A stretch of DNA of 64,000 bases from Prevotella melaninogenica (GCF_003609775.1 NZ_AP018049.1:1364001-1428000); one strand, 5' to 3'; numbered from the stretch's first letter, positions 16,360-26,034 are shown. Notes: generated by a model not told the origin, from the letters alone. Made by a program: numbers and translations.

Positions 16360-19300
16360 TTAAAATTTAGCAGATAAACCAATTGTCCAAGTCGTTGGGT
16401 TAGGAATACCTCTTTGTCCCCATCCATAACCAAATGTTCCAAGAGCCTCGGGATCAATCCCTTCATTATTTGCGTGCCAAGTAAGAAGATTCTGTACTTG
16501 TAGTGTCAAAGCTAAATTGCTCACACCCCATTTATCTGTTAGCTGTCTATCAAATGTGTAAGTAAACGATAAGTCGCGTAGCTTTATATAATCACCCTTA
16601 ATAACATGAACATCTGCAGCATACCAAGGATGGCGAACCGTTGTTGCATCAAGGCTATACCCAGTAAAGGCTGGAGTAACATTAGCTCGTTTCTCATCAC
16701 CAGGCTGTTGCCATCTATTGAGAATATCACGATTCACATTTGTTGTTGGAGGAAGAGAAAGGAAAGGAGCAGCCTCACCTCTGAGTACGTGTCCACCATA
16801 ATAGACAAACATAAGTGAGAGGTTAAAGTTCTTATAAGTAAAGATATTAGTCAAAGAACCATTATACTTAGGGATTCTTGTACCCGAATAAACGATATCA
16901 TTCAAAGAACTAACATTTTTTGCGACACTATTTCCACCATCAATATAATATTGTGGTGTGCCATCTGTTCCATCCAACCCTGCATAGCGGAAACTGAAGA
17001 TAGCCCCCAAAGGATAACCCTTTACCGAAGCATTACCAGATGTAATACCAAAGACATTAATGTCAGAGTCATCTATATCTATCAACTTGTTCTTATTATA
17101 ACCAAAGTTCAAAGTAGTAGACCATGAGAAATCTGTTGTTCTGATATTATTACTACTTAATGTAAATTCAACACCTCGGTTATACATAGTACCATAATTC
17201 AGTGTAACCCTTCGCCATCCAAGTGTCGGATCAGCTTCCCTATTCGCCAACAAATCGTTCGAACGTTTGTTATAGAACTCCAAAGCACCTGTGATGCGGT
17301 TCCCAAAGAAAGCAAAATCAATACCTACGTTTGTTGTTGCTGTCTTCTCCCAACGTAGTGTTGGATTAGGTGGATTCTTAATAGCAGATGCAAAATCTCT
17401 ACTCCACTGATTATAACGTGCTGCTTCTAAAGTAAGATAAGGACCTGCATCTTTAGGTACATTTCCACCTATTCCATAGGTCAACCTTAAAGTTAGATTA
17501 TCAATCCATGATGCTTTTCCATTCCAAAACTTCTCTCGCATAATATGCCACGCACCACCAACTGACCAAAGTGGACGATATTGGAACTTTGGGTCAGTAC
17601 CAAATAGATTTGATTGATCTACACGAATACTACCCGTTATATCATATCGATTATCATAACAATAAGCAGCATTACCATAAAATGACACAAAGCGATTTTC
17701 TACATCAGTAATGTAATTATTAAAGATAGATTGCCACATAAAATAACCAGTGAGTGCCTCTGTCCGCATAAGAGATGACAAAGTCAATGGGTTAACAGGC
17801 TTATATCCTAAACTACTTTCATCAAATCCCATATAATAGATTGATGTTCCTGTAGATTTCTTTTGTCTACGTTCCCCACCAGCAATTGCTGTAACATTAT
17901 GTACTCCAAATTCTTTGGAGAAATTTAACTGTGCACGTAGCGTATAAGCAGACACATCACTTCTGTACTCTCCCATCTGCGCTCCCTTAGGAACGTTGAG
18001 CGTCAAAGTCTTTCGCATAGAATTATATTGTGCTGCGTCATTTATCATATTTCGTACATAATATGACTCTGCACTATGAAACTCTGTTGTCTTACTTACT
18101 GTATTCTCCGTTTGGAAACGTACATCAAAGTTTAAACCCTTTATAATCTTAAAGTTTAAACCAAGTTGAACCTTATAATATTGATCTTTTGTTATGAAGT
18201 TCTCTTCTTGTCGATTTGTAATCGGATTAAAACTCTCATCCATAAGACCAAGTTCTTTCAAACGTTCTAATTCATAATCAGACTTATACTTAGGGAAATT
18301 GATTGGTGTTCCATCTTTATCGCGAAGCATTGTATATGAAGGGTTATTATGGTAGATATCCGTAAACTGCCCCATACCAGTATCGCCCTTATCTCGTGAG
18401 AAGCTACCAGTAACTCCAAGATCAGCTTTCAGCCATTTGAAGAAAACAATATTGTCACGCAAACTAAATCCATAACGCTCCGATGAAAGATAACGAGCAT
18501 TATAATTATTGCCATCATAATTTAAACTAACAACATAACGGTTAGCCCAATTTCCACCAGATATGCTTACATTATGCTGATGACGAACACCAGTTTTCGT
18601 ATAGAATTCTTCAAGTTCCTTTCGATTGTCTAAATTACGATAAACGTCTAAGCCTTTTTCTAATTCGGCATCGTCAATCATACCAGCTCTATTCTTATAT
18701 AGGAGTTCCAATACTGGGTTAACCCTTTCTCGTGGATCAAGATAGGCATATTGTCCAGGGTCATATTTAAATCCCTCTTTCTGTAAATCTACTAATTCCC
18801 GGCTATTCAATCGATGTAGTCCACTCATATTAGGAGCAGGAGTAAATTTTAGGCTGGCATCATATTGAATCGTTGTTTTACCATTTCCCTTTCCATCAAT
18901 AGTTGTAATAACAATAACTCCGTTAGCAGCTCGAGCACCATAAATGGATGCTGCAGCTGCATCCTTGAGGAAAGTCACATTCTTAACAATAGAAGGATTT
19001 ATGCTATTAATATTTCCTTCAAAGGGTAACCCATCTACCACAAGTAAAGGCTCATTGCGAGTAGGACCACCACGTAAAGTTGACATTCCTCTAAGATAGA
19101 ATTCACCATTTTGATAAACAAGTCCAGGAACCATTCCTTCAAGTCTACTTATGATGTTTGTCTGCAACTTATCTTTCAGTTTATCCGCAGTTACCACGTT
19201 AAAAGAACCTGTTGTTCTCTCTCGAGATAAGGTCTGATAGCCCGTTACAATAACCTCATTCAAAGGGTTGTCATCAACCTTCATTACTATCTTTAAAGGT

Positions 19301-19671
19301 CCATCATGAAGAACAGCAACTTCCATTGTCTTCATACCAATGTATGAGATAATAAGAGTTGTCTCGTTAGAATTTAACCAGATATTAAAATGACCGTCAG
19401 CATCTGTAAGACACATATTCTTACCATTCTTAACAGCAACAGTTACACCAATAAGGGATTCTCCTTTGTCATCCACTATCGTACCCGAGATTTGCCGTTT
19501 CTGAGATACTTCCATCCCTTCATAAGAAATTCGAGGAAAAACTCCTGCACACGCAGGTTGCTTACTCTGGAATAAAAGAACAGTCAAGACACATATTGTG
19601 CCAATACACAGACTATTCCTTTTCATTGCAAAGAAAAACTTTTCTTTAAGTCTATAGGTTTCTTCTCTCAT
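16360..19671 (-). CDS. SusC/RagA family TonB-linked outer-membrane transporter
   Basis: An 1103-residue TonB-dependent transporter. The ATG at 19671 gives a 15-residue N-region; a second ATG at 19626 (MKRNSL) gives a shorter signal peptide, and both are plausible. After cleavage near residue 42 comes a carboxypeptidase-regulatory-like domain (QISGTIVDDKGESLIGVTV, about 60-145), a TonB-box-like VIVTGYQ, a plug domain with LLVVDGLPFEGNINSINPSIV, and a 22-strand barrel ending in ...WTIGLSAKF. It imports a substrate delivered by the SusD partner using TonB energy. It is the first gene of the three-gene operon. No anti-sigma or hybrid sensor gene lies beside it. A possible -7 box is at 19830-19823. 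Confidence 0.93.
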   Translation of the reverse strand: MREETYRLKEKFFFAMKRNSLCIGTICVLTVLLFQSKQPACAGVFPRISYEGMEVSQKRQISGTIVDDKGESLIGVTVAVKNGKNMCLTDADGHFNIWLNSNETTLIISYIGMKTMEVAVLHDGPLKIVMKVDDNPLNEVIVTGYQTLSRERTTGSFNVVTADKLKDKLQTNIISRLEGMVPGLVYQNGEFYLRGMSTLRGGPTRNEPLLVVDGLPFEGNINSINPSIVKNVTFLKDAAAASIYGARAANGVIVITTIDGKGNGKTTIQYDASLKFTPAPNMSGLHRLNSRELVDLQKEGFKYDPGQYAYLDPRERVNPVLELLYKNRAGMIDDAELEKGLDVYRNLDNRKELEEFYTKTGVRHQHNVSISGGNWANRYVVSLNYDGNNYNARYLSSERYGFSLRDNIVFFKWLKADLGVTGSFSRDKGDTGMGQFTDIYHNNPSYTMLRDKDGTPINFPKYKSDYELERLKELGLMDESFNPITNRQEENFITKDQYYKVQLGLNFKIIKGLNFDVRFQTENTVSKTTEFHSAESYYVRNMINDAAQYNSMRKTLTLNVPKGAQMGEYRSDVSAYTLRAQLNFSKEFGVHNVTAIAGGERRQKKSTGTSIYYMGFDESSLGYKPVNPLTLSSLMRTEALTGYFMWQSIFNNYITDVENRFVSFYGNAAYCYDNRYDITGSIRVDQSNLFGTDPKFQYRPLWSVGGAWHIMREKFWNGKASWIDNLTLRLTYGIGGNVPKDAGPYLTLEAARYNQWSRDFASAIKNPPNPTLRWEKTATTNVGIDFAFFGNRITGALEFYNKRSNDLLANREADPTLGWRRVTLNYGTMYNRGVEFTLSSNNIRTTDFSWSTTLNFGYNKNKLIDIDDSDINVFGITSGNASVKGYPLGAIFSFRYAGLDGTDGTPQYYIDGGNSVAKNVSSLNDIVYSGTRIPKYNGSLTNIFTYKNFNLSLMFVYYGGHVLRGEAAPFLSLPPTTNVNRDILNRWQQPGDEKRANVTPAFTGYSLDATTVRHPWYAADVHVIKGDYIKLRDLSFTYTFDRQLTDKWGVSNLALTLQVQNLLTWHANNEGIDPEALGTFGYGWGQRGIPNPTTWTIGLSAKF

Positions 19672-19932
19672 AGTAACATTGGTAATAGGTTTATAAGTTA
19701 TCTTAAATATTTATTGTTTCTCAAAATTGCATCATGGGACGAAAATAAACATTATTTTTTATAATAACAAATTAAACTGCTATTTTTTAATAAAATTACT
19801 AATAAAAGATTGTTTTTCCTGACAAAACTAACTTGCCTGCATGAATAGAAGAAAGAAGAAAGGATTTGAGTTTAATTGTTCTCATCTAATTGTTCAGATT
19901 CATATCGGCATGGTGGCGAATGTGTTATGTGC

Positions 19933-20010
19933 TCCGCACCAGTTGTGTTCAGCCTTCGCACAATATGTGCGGAACGTCCGCACATGATTTGCGAAGCGTC
20001 AGTGCATTCA
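19933..20010. repeat. 22-bp tandem palindromic repeat, locus 2
   Basis: Unit starts TCCGCAC (19933), TTCGCAC (19955), TCCGCAC (19977) and TCAGTGC (19999) are spaced exactly 22 bp. The second unit is a near-perfect palindrome (TTCGCACAATATGTGCGGAA). Upstream sequence 19672-19932 is AT-rich with no clear feature besides a weak -7 box for the SusC operon. Confidence 0.8.
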
Positions 20011-20153
20011 CAGAAAGCAGTAGAAAGATTCACGATTGTTTACACGATTCGTAGTAGACGACTAAGAGCAAGCTTAGTATGGAAAATAGTTATCGTACCT
20101 CAAAACTTAGTCTTTCTTCTCAATAATTATCAGTTAGAAAGTAGTGCAAAGAC

Positions 20154-20266
20154 AGTCTTTATAACTTGATGTAGCCCGCTGCGCCTGCGTTACAAAGCCA
20201 AACAACCTGTTCAATAGTAACACAAAATATGTTTAGGCTCTAATGACCAATTTCGGTTAAACGAAA
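20154..20266 (+). repeat. GTCTTTGTAAC hairpin repeat, copy 1 with flank
   Basis: The segment from GTCTTTATAAC through GTAGCCCGCTGCGCC to GCGTTACAAAG, and on to GTTTAGGCTCTAATGACC, is the inverse counterpart of 31490-31581. Identity over about 90 bp is high by eye. The second copy forms a perfect 11-bp outer stem; this copy is imperfect. It leads directly into the TTTGCTGTCATT element at 20281. Confidence 0.6.
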
Positions 20267-20280
20267 TTATATTAAAAAAA

Positions 20281-20367
20281 GTTTGCTGTCATTCCTGTCA
20301 CCTTACTATTGGACATAAATCACTGATAATAAACACAGTACAAAGAGTGTTAAAAATGACAGCAAAC
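20281..20367. repeat. TTTGCTGTCATT palindromic element, copy B
   Basis: GTTTGCTGTCATT (20281-20293) and AATGACAGCAAAC (20355-20367) are perfect 13-bp inverted ends of an 87-bp element. CCTGTCAC lies just inside the left end, mirroring copy A. Confidence 0.75.
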
Positions 20368-20426
20368 TAAATTAAAAAAAACAACCTAACTAATTGAGTT
20401 GTGTTCTATACCAATTTCACAAAATA

Positions 20427-21311
20427 TTACTTATCCGCTGCAGCCTTCTCAGCCTTGAGACGTTTATGTTCTTCCAGCATCTTTGCAGCACGCTCATGAG
20501 CAATACGAGCAGGCTCACTTGTAGCCTCATCTTCAGGACGGATGCGCATAGTGTGGGCAAGATTGACAAGATCCTTAACAGCTTCTCCGCCTGCAATAAG
20601 TCCAGCCGCAGCTGGTACCCACGCATTAGAGCTTGGAATAGTATGCCGGTCAGTGCACTTACGCATATCCTTATCAGGACAGATGCAGTGGAAACGACAA
20701 GATATTTCAGGTTGTTCTATACTCTCAAGCGGTTCTTCAGGACTGTATACTACCTTAAGATGCTTAATCTTTGTCTTACGGAGTTTCTTTCGAATTACCT
20801 TCGCCAATGGGTCGTTGATCGTCTTGAAGATATCAGTCACACGGAACTGTGTGGCATCCATTTTATAAGCAGCGCCCATACAAGAAAGCAATGGGATGTT
20901 CAATTCATGACAACGATAGATAAGATCAAGCTTAGCAGTTACAGTATCAATACAATCAATGACATAATCATAATGAGAGAAGTCGAACTGATCGGCATTA
21001 TCAGGCAAATAGAATGTCTGATATTTACGCACGATACATCGTGGATTGATTGAATGAATGCGCTCTTCAGCAACATCTACTTTGTGCTTTCCCACTGTTC
21101 GAGTAGTAGCAAGGAGTTGTCGGTTGACATTCGTTAGACAAACACGGTCGTCATCAATAACATCAATAGCTCCCACGCCACTGCGTGCCAACACCTCTAC
21201 TGCATATCCGCCAACACCTCCAACACCAAAGACTGCGACACGACTACCATTAAGCGTATCGATAGCAGGCTTACCAAGAAGAAGTTGGGTTCTTGAAAAT
21301 TGATTCTGCAT
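20427..21311 (-). CDS. tcdA: tRNA threonylcarbamoyladenosine dehydratase (TcdA/CsdL, ThiF superfamily)
   Basis: The 294-residue protein is an E1/ThiF-type ATP-dependent enzyme. It shows the nucleotide-binding motif GVGGVGGYAVEVLARSGVG near residues 30-50, followed by DDDRVCLTNVNRQLLAT, the hallmark of the family. TcdA cyclises t6A37 of ANN-decoding tRNAs to the hydantoin form ct6A. A Cys-rich insertion (ISCRFHCICPDKDMRKC, around residue 210) is a possible metal site. The C-terminal 50 residues are Ala/Glu/Lys-rich and probably helical. A -7 box TACTTTTG lies at 21415-21408. The gene is probably monocistronic. Confidence 0.88.
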   Translation of the reverse strand: MQNQFSRTQLLLGKPAIDTLNGSRVAVFGVGGVGGYAVEVLARSGVGAIDVIDDDRVCLTNVNRQLLATTRTVGKHKVDVAEERIHSINPRCIVRKYQTFYLPDNADQFDFSHYDYVIDCIDTVTAKLDLIYRCHELNIPLLSCMGAAYKMDATQFRVTDIFKTINDPLAKVIRKKLRKTKIKHLKVVYSPEEPLESIEQPEISCRFHCICPDKDMRKCTDRHTIPSSNAWVPAAAGLIAGGEAVKDLVNLAHTMRIRPEDEATSEPARIAHERAAKMLEEHKRLKAEKAAADK

Positions 21312-21445
21312 TGTTTTATTATTATCCTTTATTTAGACTGAAAAGATAGTGCAAACGAAAACAAAAGAGAGCTTGTTCTCATTTTGTTGAGTGCAGACTA
21401 TCTTATGCAAAAGTACGATAAAAAATTAAGAAAAAAGGGGTAATT

Positions 21446-22306
21446 CTATTTTACTAAACGTATTGACAGGGGTTCAACCGTAATCAGATGACGTTTATAG
21501 AGGTCGCCAACAGCTCGTTTATACACCTTCTTTGACACCTGAAAACGACGTTTAATATCCTCTGCTTCACTCTTATCTCCAAGATCGCATACTCCACCAT
21601 TATCTTTCAGATATTGGAGTAGAACCTCTGCAAATCCTTCTGTATGCTGTTGTCCTGTTGGTTGAAGTGTACAATCAATCTTACCATCACGACGAACCGT
21701 AGAGATATAACCCTTCAAGCGGTCACCAGTATGGACATACTGGAACACTTGATCCTCATAGATAAGTCCAGGATATTTATTGTCAACTATGACTTTGAAG
21801 CCAAGGTCGGTCTTCTGCCATATCAACAAGTCAACTTCCTGCCCATGCTTATAGCCTCGTGGCTGTTCGTCAAGATAGTGCTCCACCTTTGCAGAGGCAA
21901 CAAGACGATAGCTCTCTTCGTCAAGATGAACATAAACAATATAGCTATTGCCAATAACCATGCGCTTCTTTTGCTCACGGAAAGGGCAAAAGAGATCTTT
22001 CATCACACCCCAAGACAGGAACGCACCATACTCATTCACCCACGAACACTCCAAGTAAGCGAAGTCGCCTACCTGCGCCAAAGGTTCCTCAGTAGTAGCA
22101 ATCGGGCGTTCATCCTGATCAAGATAGACAAACACCTCTAATTCATCACCAATCTCAGTGCCCTCTGGAACATATTTCTGAGGCATGAGAATCTCACCAG
22201 CCGGACCACCATCAAGGTAGACTCCGAACGGATCACCATTGCCTTCACGCAAGGCAATCTTCTGTACTGTGAGCGTATTGTATGCTCCAAGTTTTATTTT
22301 AGACAT
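21446..22306 (-). CDS. S1-domain RNA-binding protein, CvfB/YitL family
   Basis: A 286-residue protein with tandem S1-like OB folds (residues about 1-65, 70-140 and 145-215: FGVYLDGGPAGEILMPQKYVPEGTEIGDELEVFVYLD; GDFAYLECSWVNEYGAFLSWG) and a C-terminal winged-helix segment (EAEDIKRRFQVSKKVYKRAVGDLYKRHLI). This order matches the CvfB family, described in Gram-positives as an RNA-binding virulence regulator; its role in Bacteroidota is not established. It is encoded downstream of the lolD-like gene in the same direction, with a 96-base gap. Confidence 0.82.
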   Translation of the reverse strand: MSKIKLGAYNTLTVQKIALREGNGDPFGVYLDGGPAGEILMPQKYVPEGTEIGDELEVFVYLDQDERPIATTEEPLAQVGDFAYLECSWVNEYGAFLSWGVMKDLFCPFREQKKRMVIGNSYIVYVHLDEESYRLVASAKVEHYLDEQPRGYKHGQEVDLLIWQKTDLGFKVIVDNKYPGLIYEDQVFQYVHTGDRLKGYISTVRRDGKIDCTLQPTGQQHTEGFAEVLLQYLKDNGGVCDLGDKSEAEDIKRRFQVSKKVYKRAVGDLYKRHLITVEPLSIRLVK

Positions 22307-22402
22307 AATAACCCTTTATTGTTGAAGACAAGATAATTTCTTATAAGAAAAAGTAACATAAGAACAACATTCTCTAAGTAACTGACTTATCATTCTGAGA
22401 AT

Positions 22403-23110
22403 CTATTTATTCTCTATTTCGACAGCAGCACTCCCCTCCTTTCGGAGGGGCTGGGGGAGGCTTTCTATCAAGCCATCTTTAAGATGTATCGTTCTGTCTG
22501 TAATACTTGCGAGGCCCTCATCGTGTGTAACGATAACGAAAGTCTGACCAAACTTATCACGGAGATCGAAAAAGAGTTGGTGCAGTTCCTGCTTGTTCTT
22601 TGAGTCCAAACTACCCGAAGGCTCATCGGCAAGGATGACAGCAGGGTTGTTTACCAAAGCACGAGCTACTGCCACACGCTGCTTCTCACCACCAGAAAGT
22701 TCGTTAGGCTTATGATTAGCACGGTCGCTCAAGCCCATAAACTCCAACAGTTCTTCGGCACGCTGACGTGCATCCTTAGTCTTCTTCCCTGCAATATAAG
22801 CCGGAATCATAATATTCTCAAGAGCTGTAAACTCTGGAAGAAGCTGATGAAACTGGAAGACAAAACCTAAGTGCTGGTTGCGGAAATCACTCAACTTACC
22901 AGCTGACAGACTACCAACATCTATACCATCCACAACAACAGAACCGCTATCTGGTTTGTCCAGCGTTCCAAGTATCTGTAACAAGGTAGTCTTACCTGCT
23001 CCAGATGGACCAACAATACTGACAACCTCGCCCTTTTCTATGCGAAGGTCGATACCTTTCAACACTTGAAGCGAACCAAAACTTTTAGTTATGTTCTTAA
23101 TGTCAATCAT
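22403..23110 (-). CDS. ABC transporter ATP-binding protein, LolD-like
   Basis: A 235-residue ABC ATPase with Walker [10 protein letters not shown] (near residue 34), Q-loop [15 protein letters not shown], signature LSGGEKQR (near 144), Walker [10 protein letters not shown] and switch VTHDEG. The subfamily resembles LolD/MacB, whose ATPases drive lipoprotein release or export; no permease gene lies next to it. The C-terminal residues [12 protein letters not shown] are encoded by a CTCCCC-family palindrome inside the frame, extending the protein past the usual end (about residue 216). Confidence 0.82.
   Translation of the reverse strand: MIDIKNITKSFGSLQVLKGIDLRIEKGEVVSIVGPSGAGKTTLLQILGTLDKPDSGSVVVDGIDVGSLSAGKLSDFRNQHLGFVFQFHQLLPEFTALENIMIPAYIAGKKTKDARQRAEELLEFMGLSDRANHKPNELSGGEKQRVAVARALVNNPAVILADEPSGSLDSKNKQELHQLFFDLRDKFGQTFVIVTHDEGLASITDRTIHLKDGLIESLPQPLRKEGSAAVEIENK
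22431..22461. repeat. CTCCCC-family palindrome inside the LolD-like reading frame
   Basis: CCCCTCC (22433-22439), loop TTTC, GGAGGGG (22444-22450), then CTGGGGGAGG. It is the same form as 56547-56578. It is translated as part of the C-terminal tail of the ATPase. Confidence 0.7.
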
Positions 23111-23123
23111 ATTCTATTCTTTT

Positions 23124-23174
23124 ATTGGGGCTATTGGGCTAATTAGCCGTATTGGCCTTATTAGCCTAATAACC
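23124..23174. repeat. 9-bp tandem repeat, locus 1
   Basis: Five head-to-tail 9-base units: ATTGGGGCT, ATTGGGCTA, ATTAGCCGT, ATTGGCCTT, ATTAGCCTA (23124-23168), then ATAACC. Complementary units allow foldback. It fills the gap between the antiporter and lolD-like genes. Confidence 0.75.
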
Positions 23175-23176
23175 AC

Positions 23177-25294
23177 TTACACCTTATTATGAATCCACTC
23201 TCTTACAGCCTCGTAAGCACTACGTTCCTCCGTATGCTGTGGCTGAGCAAAGGTCATATCGTCCATCTCACTACCATACTGATCAGGGAAGATAATCATG
23301 ATAGTCTTACCCTTAACACATTTATTCAGTTCCTCTGGCAATCTTTCCATCGCAGTCTTATAGGATATTGTACCCTTACGCGCTGTCACAATGACAAAGA
23401 GGTGATCCTCTCGAACCTTTGAACCGAGTGTAGGCAATTCCTTCCAATGCTCCATCTCCTCATACTCTGCTCTAACACTTGGGAAACGATTACGAATAAA
23501 CTCATTAACAAGTTGCAATGTTTCCTTACGACCATGGAATGTTATACGACACTCCAAGTTGCCTGCCATACGTGCTAATCGCTCCAACCAACGATAGAAA
23601 CCAGGTTCAAACTCAGCACGAGAGGGGATTGCCACTTGTATTCTTCGGATTGTATTCAATGGCTGAAGAATACGTGTCACGATAATCTGACGGCTCAATC
23701 CGTTGTATAGACTTCGTGTAAACTCTCCCCAGAAGCTACGACTAATCTCCTTATGGAAGTGGAGTCCCATCAAAATTTCTGATGCCTGAAACTCCTTAAA
23801 AGCATGTTTAATACCATTGGCAATATTGGCAGCAATACGCACCTGCGTCACCATCGGAACATCAGAGGCACTTGCCAAATGGCAGAGATGGTCCAACAAA
23901 CGCTGTCCCTCCGCCTGATTATGGCGCATATTTACATCATCATAAACCACATTCAATGCCACTAACTCTCGTTTTAAACGTGGATTACGCATCAGTGTAG
24001 CCATGGTTACAAGGTTATCAGAATACTCTGGGTACTTCACTGGAATCAGAATCTTCTCATCATCAAGATTCTTCATCATGTCATGTCCTTCTTTCTCCTG
24101 CAGACGAAGCCGTTGTGCTGCCCGCTCTGTGATGACAGTTGAGATGATACAGGTGAAGAGAATCATTATCACAATTCCATTCAAAACCTCGTCACCAAAG
24201 AGGTATTCACCCGGTGCTACCTGCAACTTACGTCCTACCATCACCATCGCAATAGCACCAGCTGCATGGGCACTGGTCAAACCAAACATCATGTGACCTG
24301 CCAACCAAGATAGGCGAAAGATACGAGCTGCCAAGTAAGCTGCTACAGCCTTACCCAAGGTGCCGAAGAAGACGATACAGAATACGACCCAAAGTATCTT
24401 ACTTCCTTCAAAAAGTAGGCGTACATTAATCAGCATACCCACACCGATAAGAAAGTAAGGGATGAAGAGTGCATTACCCGTAAACTCTATGCGGTTCATC
24501 AATGGAGACACCTTTGGCACAAATCGATTCAATATCAAACCTGACATGAACGCTCCAAAAATTCCTTCCAAACCCACAGCATCCGACAAAGCTGCCGAGA
24601 GAAAAACAATGGCGAGGATGAAGATAAACTGCATCACAGCATCTGAATACCGACGAAGAAACCAACGTGTCACACGTGGAATCACCATAATTAGACCCAC
24701 ACAATATGCTACAAATTTCAGAATGAATAGCAGCCAAAAGACTATTCCACCATTGCCATGGAATGAGTTGACAATGGATGCCATGACAATCAACGCCATA
24801 AAGAGAGCCATCATAGATGAACCAACACTCAACGTTGAACTCGTATGTCGTGTTAATCCGTATCGTCCCACTATCGGATAGGCTATCAACGTGTTAGAAG
24901 CCATAATTGCCGCAAGCAGAAGCGATGCCAAAGGAAGATAGCCCAATAGGCTGACACCCATAAAATAGGTCATTGCAAAGGGGATAAGAAAGGTCAACAT
25001 ACCGAAGACCACCACCCTATTACGGTTTTTCTTCAGTCCTTCCATATCCATCTCCAGACCTGCAAGAAACATGATATAAAACAGTCCTACACGTCCAAAG
25101 AGTTCAAACGAAGCGTCACGACCAAGGATGTTCAGTCCATATTTTCCGACAAGAACACCCGCCAATACCATACCAATGATATGTGGAATACGTAGTCGTC
25201 CCATGATAATAGGCGAAAGCAATATCATCAGCAGAACAACAAAGAAAATCAATGTCGGGTCGGTTATCGGGAAATATTGAGATAAATTCAGCAT
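23177..25294 (-). CDS. Cation:proton antiporter, CPA2 family, with cytosolic C-terminal domain
   Basis: The 705-residue protein has about 12-13 transmembrane segments in residues 10-400, with the CPA2 features LRIPHIIGMVLAGVLVGKYGLN near the start and GIFGAFMSGLILNRFVP in the middle. Its C-terminal 300 residues are soluble and contain segments resembling universal-stress-type folds (ILIPVKYPEYSDNLVTMATLM; HLFVIVTARKGTISY). It likely exchanges Na+ or K+ for H+ across the inner membrane, with the soluble part as regulator. The ATG at 25294 is preceded by a -7 box TAACTTTG (25326-25319). Confidence 0.85.
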   Translation of the reverse strand: MLNLSQYFPITDPTLIFFVVLLMILLSPIIMGRLRIPHIIGMVLAGVLVGKYGLNILGRDASFELFGRVGLFYIMFLAGLEMDMEGLKKNRNRVVVFGMLTFLIPFAMTYFMGVSLLGYLPLASLLLAAIMASNTLIAYPIVGRYGLTRHTSSTLSVGSSMMALFMALIVMASIVNSFHGNGGIVFWLLFILKFVAYCVGLIMVIPRVTRWFLRRYSDAVMQFIFILAIVFLSAALSDAVGLEGIFGAFMSGLILNRFVPKVSPLMNRIEFTGNALFIPYFLIGVGMLINVRLLFEGSKILWVVFCIVFFGTLGKAVAAYLAARIFRLSWLAGHMMFGLTSAHAAGAIAMVMVGRKLQVAPGEYLFGDEVLNGIVIMILFTCIISTVITERAAQRLRLQEKEGHDMMKNLDDEKILIPVKYPEYSDNLVTMATLMRNPRLKRELVALNVVYDDVNMRHNQAEGQRLLDHLCHLASASDVPMVTQVRIAANIANGIKHAFKEFQASEILMGLHFHKEISRSFWGEFTRSLYNGLSRQIIVTRILQPLNTIRRIQVAIPSRAEFEPGFYRWLERLARMAGNLECRITFHGRKETLQLVNEFIRNRFPSVRAEYEEMEHWKELPTLGSKVREDHLFVIVTARKGTISYKTAMERLPEELNKCVKGKTIMIIFPDQYGSEMDDMTFAQPQHTEERSAYEAVREWIHNKV

Positions 25295-25467
25295 GCGTAT
25301 CTATAAAATTACTGTCTGCAAAGTTACGAAAAAACTTTGGCAACCGACTAATATTACCTCCCTAATAAGGCTTCTTCCGTTAATTGTATAGACTCTTTTC
25401 GTATTGCTCCAACGATAGAAACAAGGTTATTCGCTAAATAATACATAGCCAAGACTGTCTTGGCTAT

Positions 25468-25880
25468 CTATTCTATTATAAGCCTCCAACACAGCAAACC
25501 TTTTCATTCTTAATACTTTGAAGATGTAAATAAGAGCTTGAAAAATCATTACATATTTTCGGATAAAACAGCTATAAATAAGGACAAAAACACACATGCA
25601 AAGCAGGTTGATAACTAAAAGAAAATCAATTAGTTATAAAGGAGTAAACAAAAAGGTGCTTAATTGGACTTCAAAAGGGCGTTAGTAAGGAGCTTAAAGA
25701 GCATCTATTGCAAGTCAATTAGGCGTCTTTTAGAAGGCTAAAGAGCATGTATTCGTTTTGAACTACATAAAAATAGTTTACAAACGTTGATTAGTATGGG
25801 AATAAGTGGTACTGCCTTAAAAGTGTATAAGCCTTTATTCTATTCTCTTTCTTTGCATTTAATGGAAGCATCTTAATAAG
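25468..25880 (+). repeat. Long dispersed intergenic repeat, copy 2 (about 410 bp)
   Basis: This is the counterpart of 5424-5915 in the same orientation relative to the following + strand gene. One of the two direct GGACTTCAAAAG units has diverged here, while the left unit and the inverted CAAGTCAATTAGGCGTC unit are retained. A small perfect hairpin (GCCAAGAC/GTCTTGGC, 25447-25464) lies just before it. It fills most of the 25295-26034 gap. Confidence 0.75.
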
Positions 25881-25962
25881 CCTATTATTATCACTAAATG
25901 ACAGAAAACAACAGTACCCCACTGAATTATATCTATCAAAACAGAAAAAAGACTAACATACC

Positions 25963-25994
25963 GTTGTTTGTCTTAGGGAAAAATAGTAAATTTG
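25963..25994 (+). promoter_or_regulatory. Predicted promoter of asd
   Basis: The -7 box TAAATTTG (25987-25994) is consensus. GTTG at 25963-25966 lies 20 bases upstream as a near-match to TTTG; the true TTTG at 25967-25970 has only a 16-base spacer. The ATG is 40 bases downstream. Confidence 0.55.
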
Positions 25995-26034
25995 CAACTA
26001 CGAATAGGTTAGTAAACAAATAAAGATAAAAGAT

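Noticed and set aside
19933..20010. Possible CRISPR array from the 22-bp units
   Set aside because: Units are contiguous without spacers of unique sequence, are too short and occur in five loci with no cas genes.
20394..21053. A 219-codon open frame on the + strand over tcdA
   Set aside because: It lies antisense to a well-supported enzyme, has no family features and uses atypical codons.
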